Numbered from the stretch's first letter, positions 9,026-20,871 are shown. The stretch: DNA of 64,000 bases from Sulfurospirillum oryzae (GCF_025770725.1 NZ_JANZKZ010000002.1:558001-622000), one strand, 5' to 3'. Numbers and translations are program-made. Notes: generated by a model from the sequence alone, not told the origin.

Positions 9026-9426
9026 GCCTTCTCCTTTACAAAACGCTCAATTTCATCCAGACCCGTGTTGAGATCGACTTGATGGAAAACAAGATCAAAT
9101 CCATACGATTTGTATTTGGGAATGATGTCGCTTTGAGCAGCTTCACCTACAGCTAGGTTTCCACCAATCACAAAAATGACATCTTTAAGTGCGTACTCAG
9201 AGCGCAAAAATTGCAAATCCCGACACCAGCCCTCTGCTTCGCCATTAAGCGAAGAGATGAGTAAAATGTCTGCATCTGTTTCAACAACAGCATCAATAAA
9301 CTCCTCTAAAGAAGTATTTACCCCTAGGTTAAACACCTCAAAGCCTCTTGCTTGTAACGATATATCAATGAGCCTATTTGCGACTACATGGATATCATTA
9401 CCCACTACACCTGTGACTACTTTCAT
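9022..9426 (-). CDS. glmS: Glutamate mutase sigma (B12-binding) subunit
   Basis: 134-residue Rossmann-like cobalamin-binding subunit. The cobalt ligand motif, normally D-x-H-x-x-G, reads D11-I-H13-V-V-A16, so the ligand His is present but the closing Gly is Ala. The later SSL (about 58-60) and GGNLAVG blocks that hold the nucleotide tail are present. It is first in the operon, 86 bases from the divergent cytochrome gene, and overlaps glmE by four bases. Not to be confused with glucosamine-6-phosphate synthase, which shares the symbol. Confidence 0.92.
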   Translation of the reverse strand: MKVVTGVVGNDIHVVANRLIDISLQARGFEVFNLGVNTSLEEFIDAVVETDADILLISSLNGEAEGWCRDLQFLRSEYALKDVIFVIGGNLAVGEAAQSDIIPKYKSYGFDLVFHQVDLNTGLDEIERFVKEKA

Positions 9427-9511
9427 GGACTGACCTAAAATTTGAATGATTTTGCATTTTATCTTAACCTTTGTAAAGGTATAATTAACGCAAATTTTTT
9501 AAAGTGGATCT

Positions 9512-9871
9512 ATGTCAAAAAAAGCCTTTTTGTTCCTTATTTTTCTCATTGTTAGTGCTCAAAGCCTTTTAATCGCCTGCGGTGGAAGTTGTTTAGAGTG
9601 CCATTCTAAGCTTCAGCCCTACATTCGTGACCAAAATCACGTCATTCTAAACGAGTGTACCTCGTGTCACAATAAACCCTCAGAACAAGGGCAATGTGGT
9701 AAAGACTGCTTTGATTGCCATTCGCGTGAAAAAGTCTATGCGAATAATGAGATTGTTGCACATCAAGAGCTCAAAATCTGCGGTTCTTGCCATAAAGAAA
9801 AAGTGGATTTTACAGCCCCTAAACGTTCATCCATTTCCAATCAGCAAAATTTAATACAATTATTCAAATAA
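9512..9871 (+). CDS. Small periplasmic tetraheme c-type cytochrome
   Basis: 119-residue exported protein with an N-terminal hydrophobic signal (about 1-22) and four CxxCH heme c sites at C27-H31, C49-H53, C66-H70 and C90-H94. Spare His residues (43, 84) could serve as distal ligands. It is probably an electron carrier or the small partner of a periplasmic reductase, but no partner gene is adjacent. A TATAAT at 9480-9485 in the divergent gap with glmS is a plausible -10. The rraA-like gene follows after 13 bases, preceded by a good AAGGAG, so they may be co-transcribed. The specific function is not recognisable. Confidence 0.85.
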   Translation: MSKKAFLFLIFLIVSAQSLLIACGGSCLECHSKLQPYIRDQNHVILNECTSCHNKPSEQGQCGKDCFDCHSREKVYANNEIVAHQELKICGSCHKEKVDFTAPKRSSISNQQNLIQLFK

Positions 9872-9884
9872 TCAAGGAGTAACC

Positions 9885-10364
9885 ATGAAATTTTACACCG
9901 CAGACCTTTGCGACAAATACCCAGAGAATATCCAAGTGTTAGATCCTATTATGAAATCTTACGGTGGAGCGAAACGTGTTATGGGACAAATCGTCACCGT
10001 CAAACTTTCAGGACACAATAAAACACTGGTTGAACTGCTTAAAAGTGAAGGTGCGGGTCAAGTCGCCGTTGTCGATGTTGATGCCACATACACCGCCGTT
10101 GTCGGCGATAACCTTATGAAATTCGCTTATGAAAACAACTGGGCTGGAATTGTTATTAACGGGTATGTTCGTGACACTAAAAATACCAAAGAGATTGACG
10201 TAGGGCTTTTTGCGCTGGGAACATGCCCTAAAAAGACGATGACACCCCAAGAGGGCGAATTACATGTAAAAGTAAGTTTTGGGGGAATTAGCTTTAACGA
10301 AGGTGATTATCTTTATGCAGATCGCGATGGCATTATTGTCAGTTCTATGCCTTTGGAGATGTAA
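9885..10364 (+). CDS. rraA: RraA-family protein
   Basis: 159-residue protein of the RraA / 4-hydroxy-4-methyl-2-oxoglutarate aldolase-like family. The N-terminus FYTADLCDKYPENIQVLDP and the GYVRDT block (about residues 90-95) are typical of bacterial RraA, the regulator of RNase E activity. Campylobacterota generally use RNase J and Y in place of a classical RNase E, so the true target is uncertain and an aldolase or other role is possible. AAGGAG lies six bases before ATG. Its 3' end overlaps the convergent cysteine-rich gene by 20 bases. Confidence 0.85.
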   Translation: MKFYTADLCDKYPENIQVLDPIMKSYGGAKRVMGQIVTVKLSGHNKTLVELLKSEGAGQVAVVDVDATYTAVVGDNLMKFAYENNWAGIVINGYVRDTKNTKEIDVGLFALGTCPKKTMTPQEGELHVKVSFGGISFNEGDYLYADRDGIIVSSMPLEM

Positions 10365-10785
10365 CCAAACACGCATGCATGATCTTTTTCCACTCCACAT
10401 CAAAGTGTTTTCGTATGAACGCTTTGGTGTGAGGCACGATGCACGCCGAACAGTCTAAATGCGCCACGTTTTCATATACAAATACCCCACTCTTTTTAAA
10501 ACCAATCGAACATTCACTCTTACATGTAACCCCCTCTTCTACTCTTAACCCTGCATCATTAAAGCGAAAATGGGGGCATGCACACAAGTAGCAATTGAGT
10601 GCTTTAATGTTATGGCACTTTTGTTTGTTAGCATACAAAGGACAAAAATCAGGCTCATTTTCAACCATATTTTCGAAAAGAAAATAGTCAATTATCTTCT
10701 CTTTTGTATACTTTTGAGTATTCAGTTTTTGAACAATTGTGTGATGTTTGTTAGCATGTGTTTCAAACCACTCTAAATAGCTCAT
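10345..10785 (-). CDS. Cysteine-rich small-domain protein
   Basis: 146-residue protein with a dense Cys cluster: CPLYANKQKCHN, then LNCYLCACPHFRF, then CKSECSIGF and DCSACIVPH. This resembles the 'cysteine-rich small domain' family (PF04071 type), presumably metal-binding, of unknown function. ATG at 10785 is preferred: a longer frame beginning with TTG at 10806 would place the AAAGGA ribosome site inside the gene. It is convergent with rraA and overlaps it by 20 bases. Confidence 0.75.
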   Translation of the reverse strand: MSYLEWFETHANKHHTIVQKLNTQKYTKEKIIDYFLFENMVENEPDFCPLYANKQKCHNIKALNCYLCACPHFRFNDAGLRVEEGVTCKSECSIGFKKSGVFVYENVAHLDCSACIVPHTKAFIRKHFDVEWKKIMHACLVTSPKA

Positions 10786-10859
10786 AAAATTTGCATTTCC
10801 TTTCAAAAATTGGCATCTAACTTGAAAATTTTATTGTAAAATTCCGGCAAAGGAATGAT

Positions 10860-11282
10860 ATGAAAAAGTTTTTAACCATTTTAGCACTTATCTCAAAACT
10901 CGTTGCTGAGGATTCCAACGATTTGGACGAAATAAAAGAAGAAGATATACCAAAAATACTCTCAATCATCAAGGATGGAACCAAAGAGCATCTACCTATG
11001 ATGTTAGATGACTACACCACACTTGTTGATATAGTCAGTGTTAACAATGCCATCGAATACCGAAACCGTATCAACTCCGCCAATGAACATGTTAAAACAA
11101 TCCTAAAAGCCGATAAAGGCACACTCATTAAAACAACATTTGAAAATAATAAAAGTTATCTTTGCAGTGATTATGAAACAAGGTTGCTGCTCAAAAAAGG
11201 CGCTGTATTTATTTATGTCTTTTTGGATATGAATAATGCAGAGTTGTTTAAATTTTCGATTCAAGATAAAGATTGCCAGTAA
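10860..11282 (+). CDS. Hypothetical exported protein
   Basis: 140 residues with a short N-terminal signal-like segment (MKKFLTILALISKLVA) and a soluble remainder with two Cys (in YLCSDYE and the final DCQ) that could form a disulfide. No domain is recognised. GGAATGAT just before the ATG contains a weak ribosome site. The gene ends against a perfect inverted repeat made of two TTACATGTAA units, which separates it from convergent clpB. Confidence 0.65.
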   Translation: MKKFLTILALISKLVAEDSNDLDEIKEEDIPKILSIIKDGTKEHLPMMLDDYTTLVDIVSVNNAIEYRNRINSANEHVKTILKADKGTLIKTTFENNKSYLCSDYETRLLLKKGAVFIYVFLDMNNAELFKFSIQDKDCQ

Positions 11283-11316
11283 CTTCTTACATGTAAAGGG
11301 ATTTACATGTAAGAAG
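11283..11316. terminator. Bidirectional hairpin built from two TTACATGTAA palindromes
   Basis: A perfect 15-bp inverted repeat (11283-11297 with 11302-11316) and a GGGA loop lie between the convergent exported-protein gene and clpB. Each arm contains TTACATGTAA. It could end transcription from both sides, though neither strand has a long T-run. Confidence 0.6.
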
Positions 11317-11326
11317 TATTACGTCG

Positions 11327-13900
<2,574 letters not shown>

Positions 13901-13926
13901 GGCATCTCCTTAATTATTTTTCTATA

Positions 13927-13956
13927 ATTTTACAACTTTAGTCTATTGATGTCAAG
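13927..13956 (-). promoter_or_regulatory. clpB promoter overlapping a HAIR-like (HspR-type) operator
   Basis: On the minus strand TTGACA (13955-13950) and TAAAAT (13932-13927) are 17 bp apart, a near-consensus promoter. Covering the -35 is CTTGACA-N7-ACTAAAG (13956-13936), which matches the HAIR consensus CTTGAGT-N7-ACTCAAG at 11 of 14 positions. HAIR is the operator of HspR, which represses clpB and dnaK operons in Helicobacter and Campylobacter. No hspR gene lies in this window, so the operator call is inference; the promoter call is stronger. Confidence 0.6.
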
Positions 13957-14103
13957 TTTATTTAGCAGATTAGCATCACTTTTAACCTAAAAACACTTAA
14001 AAATTTTATACCATACCTACTGCTTTCATAGAAATTTTAGGGAAACTGCACTATAATCATCTCTCAGAGAATACGCATATCATGCTAGGAGCATACACAC
14101 GCT

Positions 14104-15435
14104 ATGAAACACTTACCATTTGCTACAGCTGGCTTCATTGCCACGTTTTTGGGTATTACTACCTTTTTTTCATCAACCCTTTTTGCGGCTGATAATGCTG
14201 AAGGCGAAAAGAGCCGTCTTGCTTCTTTGGCAAAATTCACACGCGTTTTGGCAACTATTGAAAAATATTATGTCGATGACATTAAAATTGACGACATCGT
14301 CAAAAAGTCTATTGAAGGACTTTTAACCAATCTCGACGCACACTCCTCCTATCTTGACGAAAAACATTTTAAAGACCTCAAAATCCAAACCGATGGTGAA
14401 TTTGGTGGACTAGGCATTACCGTTGGACAAAAAGATGGTGCCCTTACCGTCATAGCGCCAATGGAAGGAACTCCTGCTGATAAAGCGGGTGTTAAAGCGG
14501 GGGACATCATCCTCAAAATCAACAAGCAATCCACTCTTAACATGACCATTGATGAAGCCGTTAACTTAATGCGTGGTAAACCAGGCACTGGCATTGAACT
14601 GACTTTAGTTCGTGAAGGTGAAAGTAAACCTCTTCTTATTTCAATTGTTCGTGATATTATTAAAATCGAATCCGTTTATTCTAAAATGATCGAAAATGAA
14701 AACATCCTTTATGTTCGTGTCGTCAATTTTGATAAAAATATCGTTGGTGATGTTCAAGAAGCAATTGGCAAACATAAAAATGTTAAAGGTATCGTTTTAG
14801 ACCTTCGTAACAATCCTGGCGGATTATTGAACCAAGCGGTTGGATTGGTAGATCTTTTCGTTGATGAAGGCATTATCGTTTCTCAAAAGGGACGCATCGA
14901 GTCTGAAAATGCTGAATACAAAGCAAGCAAATCTGCAACGATTACCAAAGCACCTCTTGTTGTTTTAGTAAATGGTGGAAGCGCAAGTGCGAGTGAAATC
15001 GTTAGTGGTTCACTGCAAGATCATAAACGTGCCATTATTATTGGTGAAAAAACATTTGGAAAAGGAAGCGTTCAAGCTGTTCTTCCTGTGGTAGACAATG
15101 AAGCTATTCGTTTGACGATTGCACGTTATTATCTTCCAAGTGGTCGCACCATTCAAGCAGAGGGTGTAACACCTGATATTACTGTGTACCCAGGTGATGT
15201 TCCACATAAAAATAATGAACAAGCACTTAAAGAGAAAGATCTTAAAAAGCATTTAGAGAGTGAACTTAAAAAAGTAGACGACAATAAAACAGAAGTAAAA
15301 GATACCAAAGCAAAAACAAAGACAAAAGAGACAACAAAGGCAGATAAAGAGATCGTGAGTCAAGAAAATCTATTCAAAGACTTACAATTAAAAAGTGCTG
15401 TTGATGCTATCAAAGTACTTGCAATTAAAAAATAA
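14104..15435 (+). CDS. ctpA: Carboxy-terminal processing protease (S41, CtpA type)
   Basis: 443-residue periplasmic serine protease that trims protein C-termini. It has an N-terminal signal (about 1-29), a PDZ domain (about 95-175) with GGLGITV, and an S41 catalytic core. Ser295 in GGSASASEI and Lys320 in [10 protein letters not shown] have the 25-residue spacing of the E. coli Tsp Ser/Lys pair, and Asp306 sits where Tsp has Asp441. A Lys/Thr-rich low-complexity stretch (about 380-420) precedes the C-terminus. A TATAAT at 14052-14057 is a plausible -10. purC follows after 14 bases. Confidence 0.95.
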   Translation: MKHLPFATAGFIATFLGITTFFSSTLFAADNAEGEKSRLASLAKFTRVLATIEKYYVDDIKIDDIVKKSIEGLLTNLDAHSSYLDEKHFKDLKIQTDGEFGGLGITVGQKDGALTVIAPMEGTPADKAGVKAGDIILKINKQSTLNMTIDEAVNLMRGKPGTGIELTLVREGESKPLLISIVRDIIKIESVYSKMIENENILYVRVVNFDKNIVGDVQEAIGKHKNVKGIVLDLRNNPGGLLNQAVGLVDLFVDEGIIVSQKGRIESENAEYKASKSATITKAPLVVLVNGGSASASEIVSGSLQDHKRAIIIGEKTFGKGSVQAVLPVVDNEAIRLTIARYYLPSGRTIQAEGVTPDITVYPGDVPHKNNEQALKEKDLKKHLESELKKVDDNKTEVKDTKAKTKTKETTKADKEIVSQENLFKDLQLKSAVDAIKVLAIKK

Positions 15436-15449
15436 TTGAGGAGCAACCA

Positions 15450-16163
15450 TTGAATAAAGGTGCATTGTTATACGAAGGTAAAGGTAAAAAACTGTTTTTG
15501 ACAGACGATGAAAATCTCTTAATTTCAGAATTCAAAGATGACTTAACAGCATTTAATGCTGAAAAAAGAGGTAATGAAGCGGGTAAAGGTGCACTTAACT
15601 GTAAAATCAGTACTCAATTGTTTCATCTTTTAGAAAAACATGGCATTCAAACGCACTTGGTTAAAACACTTGATGATACACAGCAACTCGTAAAAAAAGT
15701 TAAAATTATTCCTATTGAAGTGGTTGTAAGAAATATTGCAACAGGTTCTCTCTCAAAACGATTAGGTATCAAAGATGGTACGACACTTCCTTTTACATTA
15801 GTAGAGTTTTACTATAAAGATGACGCACTCGGTGATCCACTGATCAACGATGAGCACTGTTTACTTCTCAATCTTGTTAAAAGCGAGTCTGACCTTGAAG
15901 AGCTTAAACGCCTTGGTCGTGAGATTAACGTTATTATGAAAAGCTTCTTTGCGGAGCGCAAACTAAAACTTGTTGACTTTAAAATCGAGTTTGGTGTCGA
16001 TACAGAAGGCAATATTCTACTCTCTGATGAGATTAGTCCTGATAGTTGCCGTTTCTGGGATATGGATACTAACGAGAAACTTGATAAAGATAGATTTAGA
16101 CAAGGATTAGGTGATGTTAAAGTTGCTTACGAAGAAGTCTTAAAACGTATATTATCGCACTAA
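15450..16163 (+). CDS. purC: Phosphoribosylaminoimidazole-succinocarboxamide synthase
   Basis: SAICAR synthetase of de novo purine synthesis, which joins CAIR and aspartate using ATP. The 237-residue product begins [16 protein letters not shown] and has the [17 protein letters not shown] and [14 protein letters not shown] signatures. The start is TTG at 15450, set by GAGGAG seven bases upstream; there is no nearby ATG. It is followed by purS after 21 bases and purQ, so three purine genes run together behind ctpA. purL is not adjacent. Confidence 0.97.
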   Translation: MNKGALLYEGKGKKLFLTDDENLLISEFKDDLTAFNAEKRGNEAGKGALNCKISTQLFHLLEKHGIQTHLVKTLDDTQQLVKKVKIIPIEVVVRNIATGSLSKRLGIKDGTTLPFTLVEFYYKDDALGDPLINDEHCLLLNLVKSESDLEELKRLGREINVIMKSFFAERKLKLVDFKIEFGVDTEGNILLSDEISPDSCRFWDMDTNEKLDKDRFRQGLGDVKVAYEEVLKRILSH

Positions 16164-16184
16164 AATCAAAGGAAAAGATAAACG

Positions 16185-16430
16185 ATGAAAGTTATTGTCA
16201 ATATTCAACTCAAAAATGGCGTTTTAGATCCACAAGGAAAAGCGGTTCATCATGCGCTTGCTTCTTTAAAATTTAACGAAGTAAATGAAGTTCGTATTGG
16301 AAAGCAGATCATCCTTGACATTGCAGAATCTGATAAAGCATCTGCAGAAAAAAGAGTCACTGTTATGTGTGAAGAACTTTTAGCCAATACCGTTATTGAA
16401 GACTACACTATTGAGTTTCCAGCATGCTAG
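16185..16430 (+). CDS. purS: Phosphoribosylformylglycinamidine synthase, PurS subunit
   Basis: 81-residue small subunit of the three-part FGAM synthase (PurS-PurQ-PurL). It begins MKVIVNIQLKNGVLDPQGKA, with the family's KAVHHALASLKF and IGKQIILDI stretches. The stop overlaps the purQ start by seven bases, consistent with coupled synthesis. purL must lie elsewhere. Confidence 0.95.
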   Translation: MKVIVNIQLKNGVLDPQGKAVHHALASLKFNEVNEVRIGKQIILDIAESDKASAEKRVTVMCEELLANTVIEDYTIEFPAC

Positions 16431-17095
16431 TAGCGGTTGCTGTATTTCCAGGAACAAACTGCGAAATCGATACTAAATATGCTTTTGAAAAACTGGGACA
16501 AGATGTTGTCCTTGTTTTTCATAAAGAAGAGAAATTACCAGAAGGTACGGATTTAGTTGTCCTTCCTGGTGGTTTTAGCTATGGTGATTACTTAAGAAGT
16601 GCCGCTATTGCTAAATTTTCTCCTATCATGAAAGCGGTTATTGAGTTTGCAAACAAAGGCGGTAAAGTACTTGGTATCTGTAATGGTTTCCAAATGCTTG
16701 TTGAAGCGCGCCTTCTCCCAGGTGCTATGAAACGTAATGAAAATGTTCATTTTATCTCTCAGTTTCATCATCTCAAAGTGATTGCAAACAACAATACATT
16801 TCTCAAAAAATGTGCTGTTGGTGAGCTTTTAAACGTACCTATTGCACATGGTGAAGGAAGTTACTACATCGATGAGGCAGGACTTAAAGAGCTTTATGCA
16901 AACGACCAAGTACTTCTCACGTACTGCGATGAAAATGGAAACGTAAAAAACCCTAATGGCTCAGTTGATTCGATTGCTGGTGTTTGTAATAAAAACAAAA
17001 ATGTTTTTGGACTTATGCCTCACCCTGAACGCGCTATTGAGAAAATTTTAGGCTCGAGTGATGGCGTAAAAATGTTAGAAGGTTTTATAAACTAA
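16424..17095 (+). CDS. purQ: Phosphoribosylformylglycinamidine synthase, PurQ glutaminase subunit
   Basis: 223-residue class I glutamine amidotransferase that supplies ammonia to PurL. It has VAVFPGTNCE at the start, the nucleophile block GICNGFQML (Cys about residue 86) and the His/Glu block MPHPERAIE near the C-terminus. The ATG lies inside the end of purS. Confidence 0.96.
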   Translation: MLVAVAVFPGTNCEIDTKYAFEKLGQDVVLVFHKEEKLPEGTDLVVLPGGFSYGDYLRSAAIAKFSPIMKAVIEFANKGGKVLGICNGFQMLVEARLLPGAMKRNENVHFISQFHHLKVIANNNTFLKKCAVGELLNVPIAHGEGSYYIDEAGLKELYANDQVLLTYCDENGNVKNPNGSVDSIAGVCNKNKNVFGLMPHPERAIEKILGSSDGVKMLEGFIN

Positions 17096-17099
17096 ATTA

Positions 17100-18191
17100 A
17101 TGAAAAAATTTTTCACACTACTGACACTCTCTTTAACCCTGATTTTTACGAATCTGATGGCTGAAGAGAGTGCCTTTTCTGGACAAGCTAAATCCATTTT
17201 TCTCTCCATCGAAGAGATTCCTCAAAAAGTCTACGTAGGACAAGTTTTCCCTATTAAACTTAAAGCTATTGTTGCCAATAACAAAATTGATGCCATTAGC
17301 AACACTTTTTCAAGTGCCACAGGCGTGGATGTTATTAACCCTCAAAACCCTTGGGAACGTTCCGTTAATAACACCTATTACAACACATTTTATTTTAAAA
17401 TTAATTCTAAAACAGCCGTAATGCCAAGACTTAGCGTCTCTTTGATACAGCAGCAAGAAGCCGTAGAGAGCGAAGTTATCGCTTTAAATCTTCCAGCCCA
17501 ACTGGTTCAACTCAAACAAGATCCTTTTTTTAGTAATGTCATTGCACAAAGTTTAAATGTTAACAAATACAAAACAACCACATTTGATGCCAAAAATGTA
17601 ATTGTTGTTTTAGAAATTGAGGCAACTGGGGCCAACTTAAAAGATTTTACGCTCAGTGGCATCGCGAAAAGCGGCATTGACTCTTTTTCTGACAATGGTA
17701 CAACGCAAAAAATTTACTACTATGGCATTGTTCCAAATTATCAAAAAAGTTTTGATTTTACCTACTTTGATCTACCGACGAATAAGTTCAACAAAATCAC
17801 CCTCCCCATGGTTATAGAAAGCGATGAAGTCAGCACGCAACTGGGGCTTAATCCTAAAGAGAGCATTTTTGAATTTTATAAACATATCGCCTATGGTGTC
17901 TTTGCCTTCATTTTCTTCCTTGTGTTACTCAAACGCCGAAAATGGTACTATTTTGTCATCACATTGATTTTTTTAGCACTTTTTTTCTTCGACCAAAATC
18001 CGTTGAATAACGTCAAACTTAAAAGCAATAGCAGTCTAAAAATTCTTCCAATGGAGCGCTCGACAATCTTTTTTACGAGTGATAAAGTCTTAGATGTCGA
18101 AAAATTAGGAGAGAGAGAAAGTTATATCAAAATCTTACTACCTGATGGAAAAATTGGATGGACAGAACGTGAAAATATTAGCAAAAATTAG
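17100..18191 (+). CDS. Exported membrane protein with C-terminal SH3-like domain
   Basis: 363 residues: a signal peptide (about 1-21), a long beta-rich periplasmic region (about 25-255), two hydrophobic helices (about 262-300), and a tail with LKILPMERSTIFFTS and IKILLPDGKIGWTERENI that looks like a bacterial SH3 domain. The layout recalls BatD-like proteins, but I do not recognise the family firmly. The gene starts four bases after purQ and ends just before the acyltransferase gene. The function is unknown; a cell-envelope role is likely from the topology. Confidence 0.7.
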   Translation: MKKFFTLLTLSLTLIFTNLMAEESAFSGQAKSIFLSIEEIPQKVYVGQVFPIKLKAIVANNKIDAISNTFSSATGVDVINPQNPWERSVNNTYYNTFYFKINSKTAVMPRLSVSLIQQQEAVESEVIALNLPAQLVQLKQDPFFSNVIAQSLNVNKYKTTTFDAKNVIVVLEIEATGANLKDFTLSGIAKSGIDSFSDNGTTQKIYYYGIVPNYQKSFDFTYFDLPTNKFNKITLPMVIESDEVSTQLGLNPKESIFEFYKHIAYGVFAFIFFLVLLKRRKWYYFVITLIFLALFFFDQNPLNNVKLKSNSSLKILPMERSTIFFTSDKVLDVEKLGERESYIKILLPDGKIGWTERENISKN

Positions 18192-18204
18192 AGGTTTTTA
18201 TGTG

Positions 18205-18858
18205 ATGGTCGAGTTTGTCATCACTGTACTGATTACCATCGTTTTAATGTATGCTTTTCGTACTAAGACACATCCAATCAGACGTACATGGGGACACTTA
18301 CAAACCTTCCTTATGGGCTTTAGTATCAAACAAATGGGTGAGGCAAGTCCAACAACAACTCTTTTAGTGTTGAATCATCAAAGTCTTGTCGACATTGTTG
18401 CTCTTGAAACAATCTATCCTAAAAACCTCTGCTGGATTGCCAAAAAAGAGATTGAAGATATTCCTCTTTTTGGACATATCATCCCTGCTCCTCGTATGAT
18501 TTCGATTGACCGCAAAGATAAACGCTCCATTATCAAAATGCTCAAAGAAGGCAAAGAGAGGGTTGCAGAAGGGCGTGTGCTTGCGATGTTCCCTGAGGGT
18601 ACGCGTGGACGTGGTGACAAGCTTTTAAAATTTCAAAGCGGTGCAAAAATTTTGGCTGAAAAGTTAGAGCTTATCGTGCAACCTGCTATCATCGTTGGGG
18701 CACGTCATATCCTTGATTCTAAAAACCTTGATGCGCATGGTGGCGAAGTTAAAGTCATCTATCTTGATCCTATCAATCCTAAAGAGGATGAAGCGTGGTT
18801 TGAAAAAATGTACCACACCATGGAAGAGAGATTAGCTCTCGAATTAGCTTCAAAATAA
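18205..18858 (+). CDS. plsC: 1-acyl-sn-glycerol-3-phosphate acyltransferase (PlsC family)
   Basis: Acyltransferase of the LPLAT family that makes phosphatidic acid in phospholipid synthesis. An N-terminal membrane helix (VEFVITVLITIVLMYAF) precedes the NHQSLVD block (HxxxxD) and the FPEGTRGRGD block that binds glycerol phosphate. An upstream in-frame ATG at 18145 lies inside the previous gene and is unlikely. ATG 18205 (or GTG 18202) follows GAGG at 18191-18194. A hairpin at 18868-18889 follows the gene. Confidence 0.9.
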   Translation: MVEFVITVLITIVLMYAFRTKTHPIRRTWGHLQTFLMGFSIKQMGEASPTTTLLVLNHQSLVDIVALETIYPKNLCWIAKKEIEDIPLFGHIIPAPRMISIDRKDKRSIIKMLKEGKERVAEGRVLAMFPEGTRGRGDKLLKFQSGAKILAEKLELIVQPAIIVGARHILDSKNLDAHGGEVKVIYLDPINPKEDEAWFEKMYHTMEERLALELASK

Positions 18859-18867
18859 CAACTCTAT

Positions 18868-18889
18868 GAAAGTCACAAAAGTGGCTTTC
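18868..18889 (+). terminator. Hairpin after plsC
   Basis: GAAAGTCAC (18868-18876) pairs with GTGGCTTTC (18881-18889) around an AAAA loop, with one G-U pair. It is followed by a weak T-rich stretch and lies 10 bases after the plsC stop. Probable terminator before the htpG promoter. Confidence 0.5.
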
Positions 18890-18907
18890 AAATTCTTTCA
18901 ATTTTGC

Positions 18908-18990
18908 TAAAATAGCGCAAAAATTTTTGGATTTATCAAAAGACTTCTTTACATGTAAAGCTTTTTGACAAATCCAAAATAGAAACAAAG
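18908..18990 (+). promoter_or_regulatory. htpG -10 box and long leader hairpin
   Basis: A TAAAAT at 18908-18913 could be the -10, putting the RNA start near 18920. The leader then holds an inverted repeat: 18925-18941 pairs with 18963-18979 at 16 of 17 positions. A nested 14-bp palindrome with TTACATGTAA lies inside (18947-18960). The hairpin ends eight bases before the AAAGGA ribosome site. It could sense temperature, block the leader to nucleases or act as an attenuator. There is no CIRCE repeat and no good -35. Confidence 0.45.
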
Positions 18991-18999
18991 GATAGAACC

Positions 19000-20871
19000 A
19001 TGTCAAAACATCAATTTCAAACCGAAGTCACTCAGCTTTTAGACCTGATGATTCACTCGCTCTACTCCAACAAAGAGATCTTTTTACGCGAACTTATCTC
19101 CAATGCTTCTGATGCACTGGATAAGCTGAATTATCTCACACTCACCGATGACAAATACAAAGCACTCTCATACACTCCACGTATTGATATTGCCATCAAT
19201 AAAGAAGCCAAAACATTGACTCTTAGTGACAGTGGTATTGGTATGAACGAAGAAGATTTGGTTGAAAATCTTGGAACCATCGCTAAAAGTGGTACAAAAT
19301 CATTCTTACAAAATCTCAGTGGCGACAAAAAGAAAGATTCAAGCCTTATTGGTCAATTTGGTGTTGGTTTTTACTCTGCTTTTATGGTTGCCAACAAAAT
19401 CGAAGTCATAAGCCGCAAAGCAGGTGAAGAAAAAGCCTATATGTGGAGCAGTGAAGCAGGCGCAGAATACGACATCGCAGAAGTGACCAAAGAGAGCCAC
19501 GGTACATCAATCACCCTTTACCTAAAAGACGATGAAGATGAATTTTTAGAGTTTTACCGCATTCAAAGTGTCATCAAAAAATACTCAAACCATATCCCTT
19601 TCCCTATTTTTATGGACAAAGAAGTGAAAGAGTACGATGATGAAGGCAAAGAAAAAAGTACTGAAACTAAAAATGAGCAAATCAACAAAGCCAGCGCTCT
19701 TTGGACAATAGCAAAAAGCCAAATCAAACCTGAAGAGTACAAAGACTTTTACCAACAAATTTCTCACGATAGCACCGATCCACTTCTTTGGAGCCACACA
19801 AAAGCGGAAGGTAAATACGAGTACACTACCCTCTTCTACATCCCATCAACGCCTCCAATGGATTTGTTTAGAATGGACTATAAACCAGGTGTTAAACTCT
19901 ATGTTAAACGCGTGTTTATTACCGATGATGAGAAAGAATTGCTTCCTACCTACCTTCGTTTCGTTAAAGGTATCATCGATGCAGAAGACCTACCACTTAA
20001 CGTCAGCCGTGAGATTTTACAACAAAACAAAGTCTTAGAAACCATCAAAAAAGCGTCTGTTAAAAAAATCTTGAGTGAGCTCAAATCACTCAAAGAAAAA
20101 GAGAATGATAAATACCTAGAGTTTTACAAAAACTTTGGGCGTGTTGTTAAAGAGGGACTTTATAATGATTGGGAAAATAAAGAGGCACTTCTTGAGTTGG
20201 TACTCTTTAAATCCTCAAAACGCGATGGACTTGTTAGCCTTAAAGAGTATAAAGAGGCGATGAAAGAAGACCAAAAAAGCATCTACTACATCACGGGTGA
20301 GAATGAGAAATTACTACGTAATTCACCACTGATTGAGCAATTTAAAGCTAAAGACATTGAAGTCCTACTTCTTGATGAAGAAGTCGATGCTATCGTCTTC
20401 CCAATGGTTGGCGAGTACGATAAAACACCGATAAAACCCGTGAACAACTCAGACATTGATGAAGAGATCAAAGAGGACAAAGCCAAAGTAGAAGAAGATG
20501 AAAAAACCTACAAAGAGATTTTGGTCAAAATGAAAGAGATTTTAAAAGACGATGCGAAAGATGTCAAAATTTCAAGTCGTTTGAGTGACTCTCCTTCATG
20601 CTTGGTGTATGACAAAAATGACCCCGATTTCCAAATGCAACAGATGCTTAAACAGATGGGACAGGACAATCTCCCAACCGTTAAGCCGATCTTGGAGATC
20701 AACCCTGAGCATGAAATTTTCAAAAAATTAAGCGCAAAATCTGATCTTTTAGAGCTAAACGATGTGGCTTTCTTGCTTTTAGATCAAGCTAAACTTCAAG
20801 AAGGTATGAAGATCGAAGATACCGCGGCATTTGCCAAACGCTTGAACCGCTTTATCGCTAAAGCACTTTAA
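19000..20871 (+). CDS. htpG: HtpG, bacterial Hsp90 chaperone
   Basis: 623-residue ATP-dependent cytosolic chaperone. The N-terminal GHKL ATPase has [19 protein letters not shown] and [11 protein letters not shown]; the middle domain has [11 protein letters not shown]; a C-terminal dimerisation region follows. The length is normal for the family. AAAGGAT stands before the ATG. Upstream is a leader with a long hairpin, downstream a perfect hairpin made of two TTACATGTAA units. Confidence 0.98.
   Translation: MSKHQFQTEVTQLLDLMIHSLYSNKEIFLRELISNASDALDKLNYLTLTDDKYKALSYTPRIDIAINKEAKTLTLSDSGIGMNEEDLVENLGTIAKSGTKSFLQNLSGDKKKDSSLIGQFGVGFYSAFMVANKIEVISRKAGEEKAYMWSSEAGAEYDIAEVTKESHGTSITLYLKDDEDEFLEFYRIQSVIKKYSNHIPFPIFMDKEVKEYDDEGKEKSTETKNEQINKASALWTIAKSQIKPEEYKDFYQQISHDSTDPLLWSHTKAEGKYEYTTLFYIPSTPPMDLFRMDYKPGVKLYVKRVFITDDEKELLPTYLRFVKGIIDAEDLPLNVSREILQQNKVLETIKKASVKKILSELKSLKEKENDKYLEFYKNFGRVVKEGLYNDWENKEALLELVLFKSSKRDGLVSLKEYKEAMKEDQKSIYYITGENEKLLRNSPLIEQFKAKDIEVLLLDEEVDAIVFPMVGEYDKTPIKPVNNSDIDEEIKEDKAKVEEDEKTYKEILVKMKEILKDDAKDVKISSRLSDSPSCLVYDKNDPDFQMQQMLKQMGQDNLPTVKPILEINPEHEIFKKLSAKSDLLELNDVAFLLLDQAKLQEGMKIEDTAAFAKRLNRFIAKAL

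Noticed and set aside
18859-18999. CIRCE element upstream of htpG
   Set aside because: No TTAGCACTC-N9-GAGTGCTAA or close variant is present; the inverted repeat there has another sequence.
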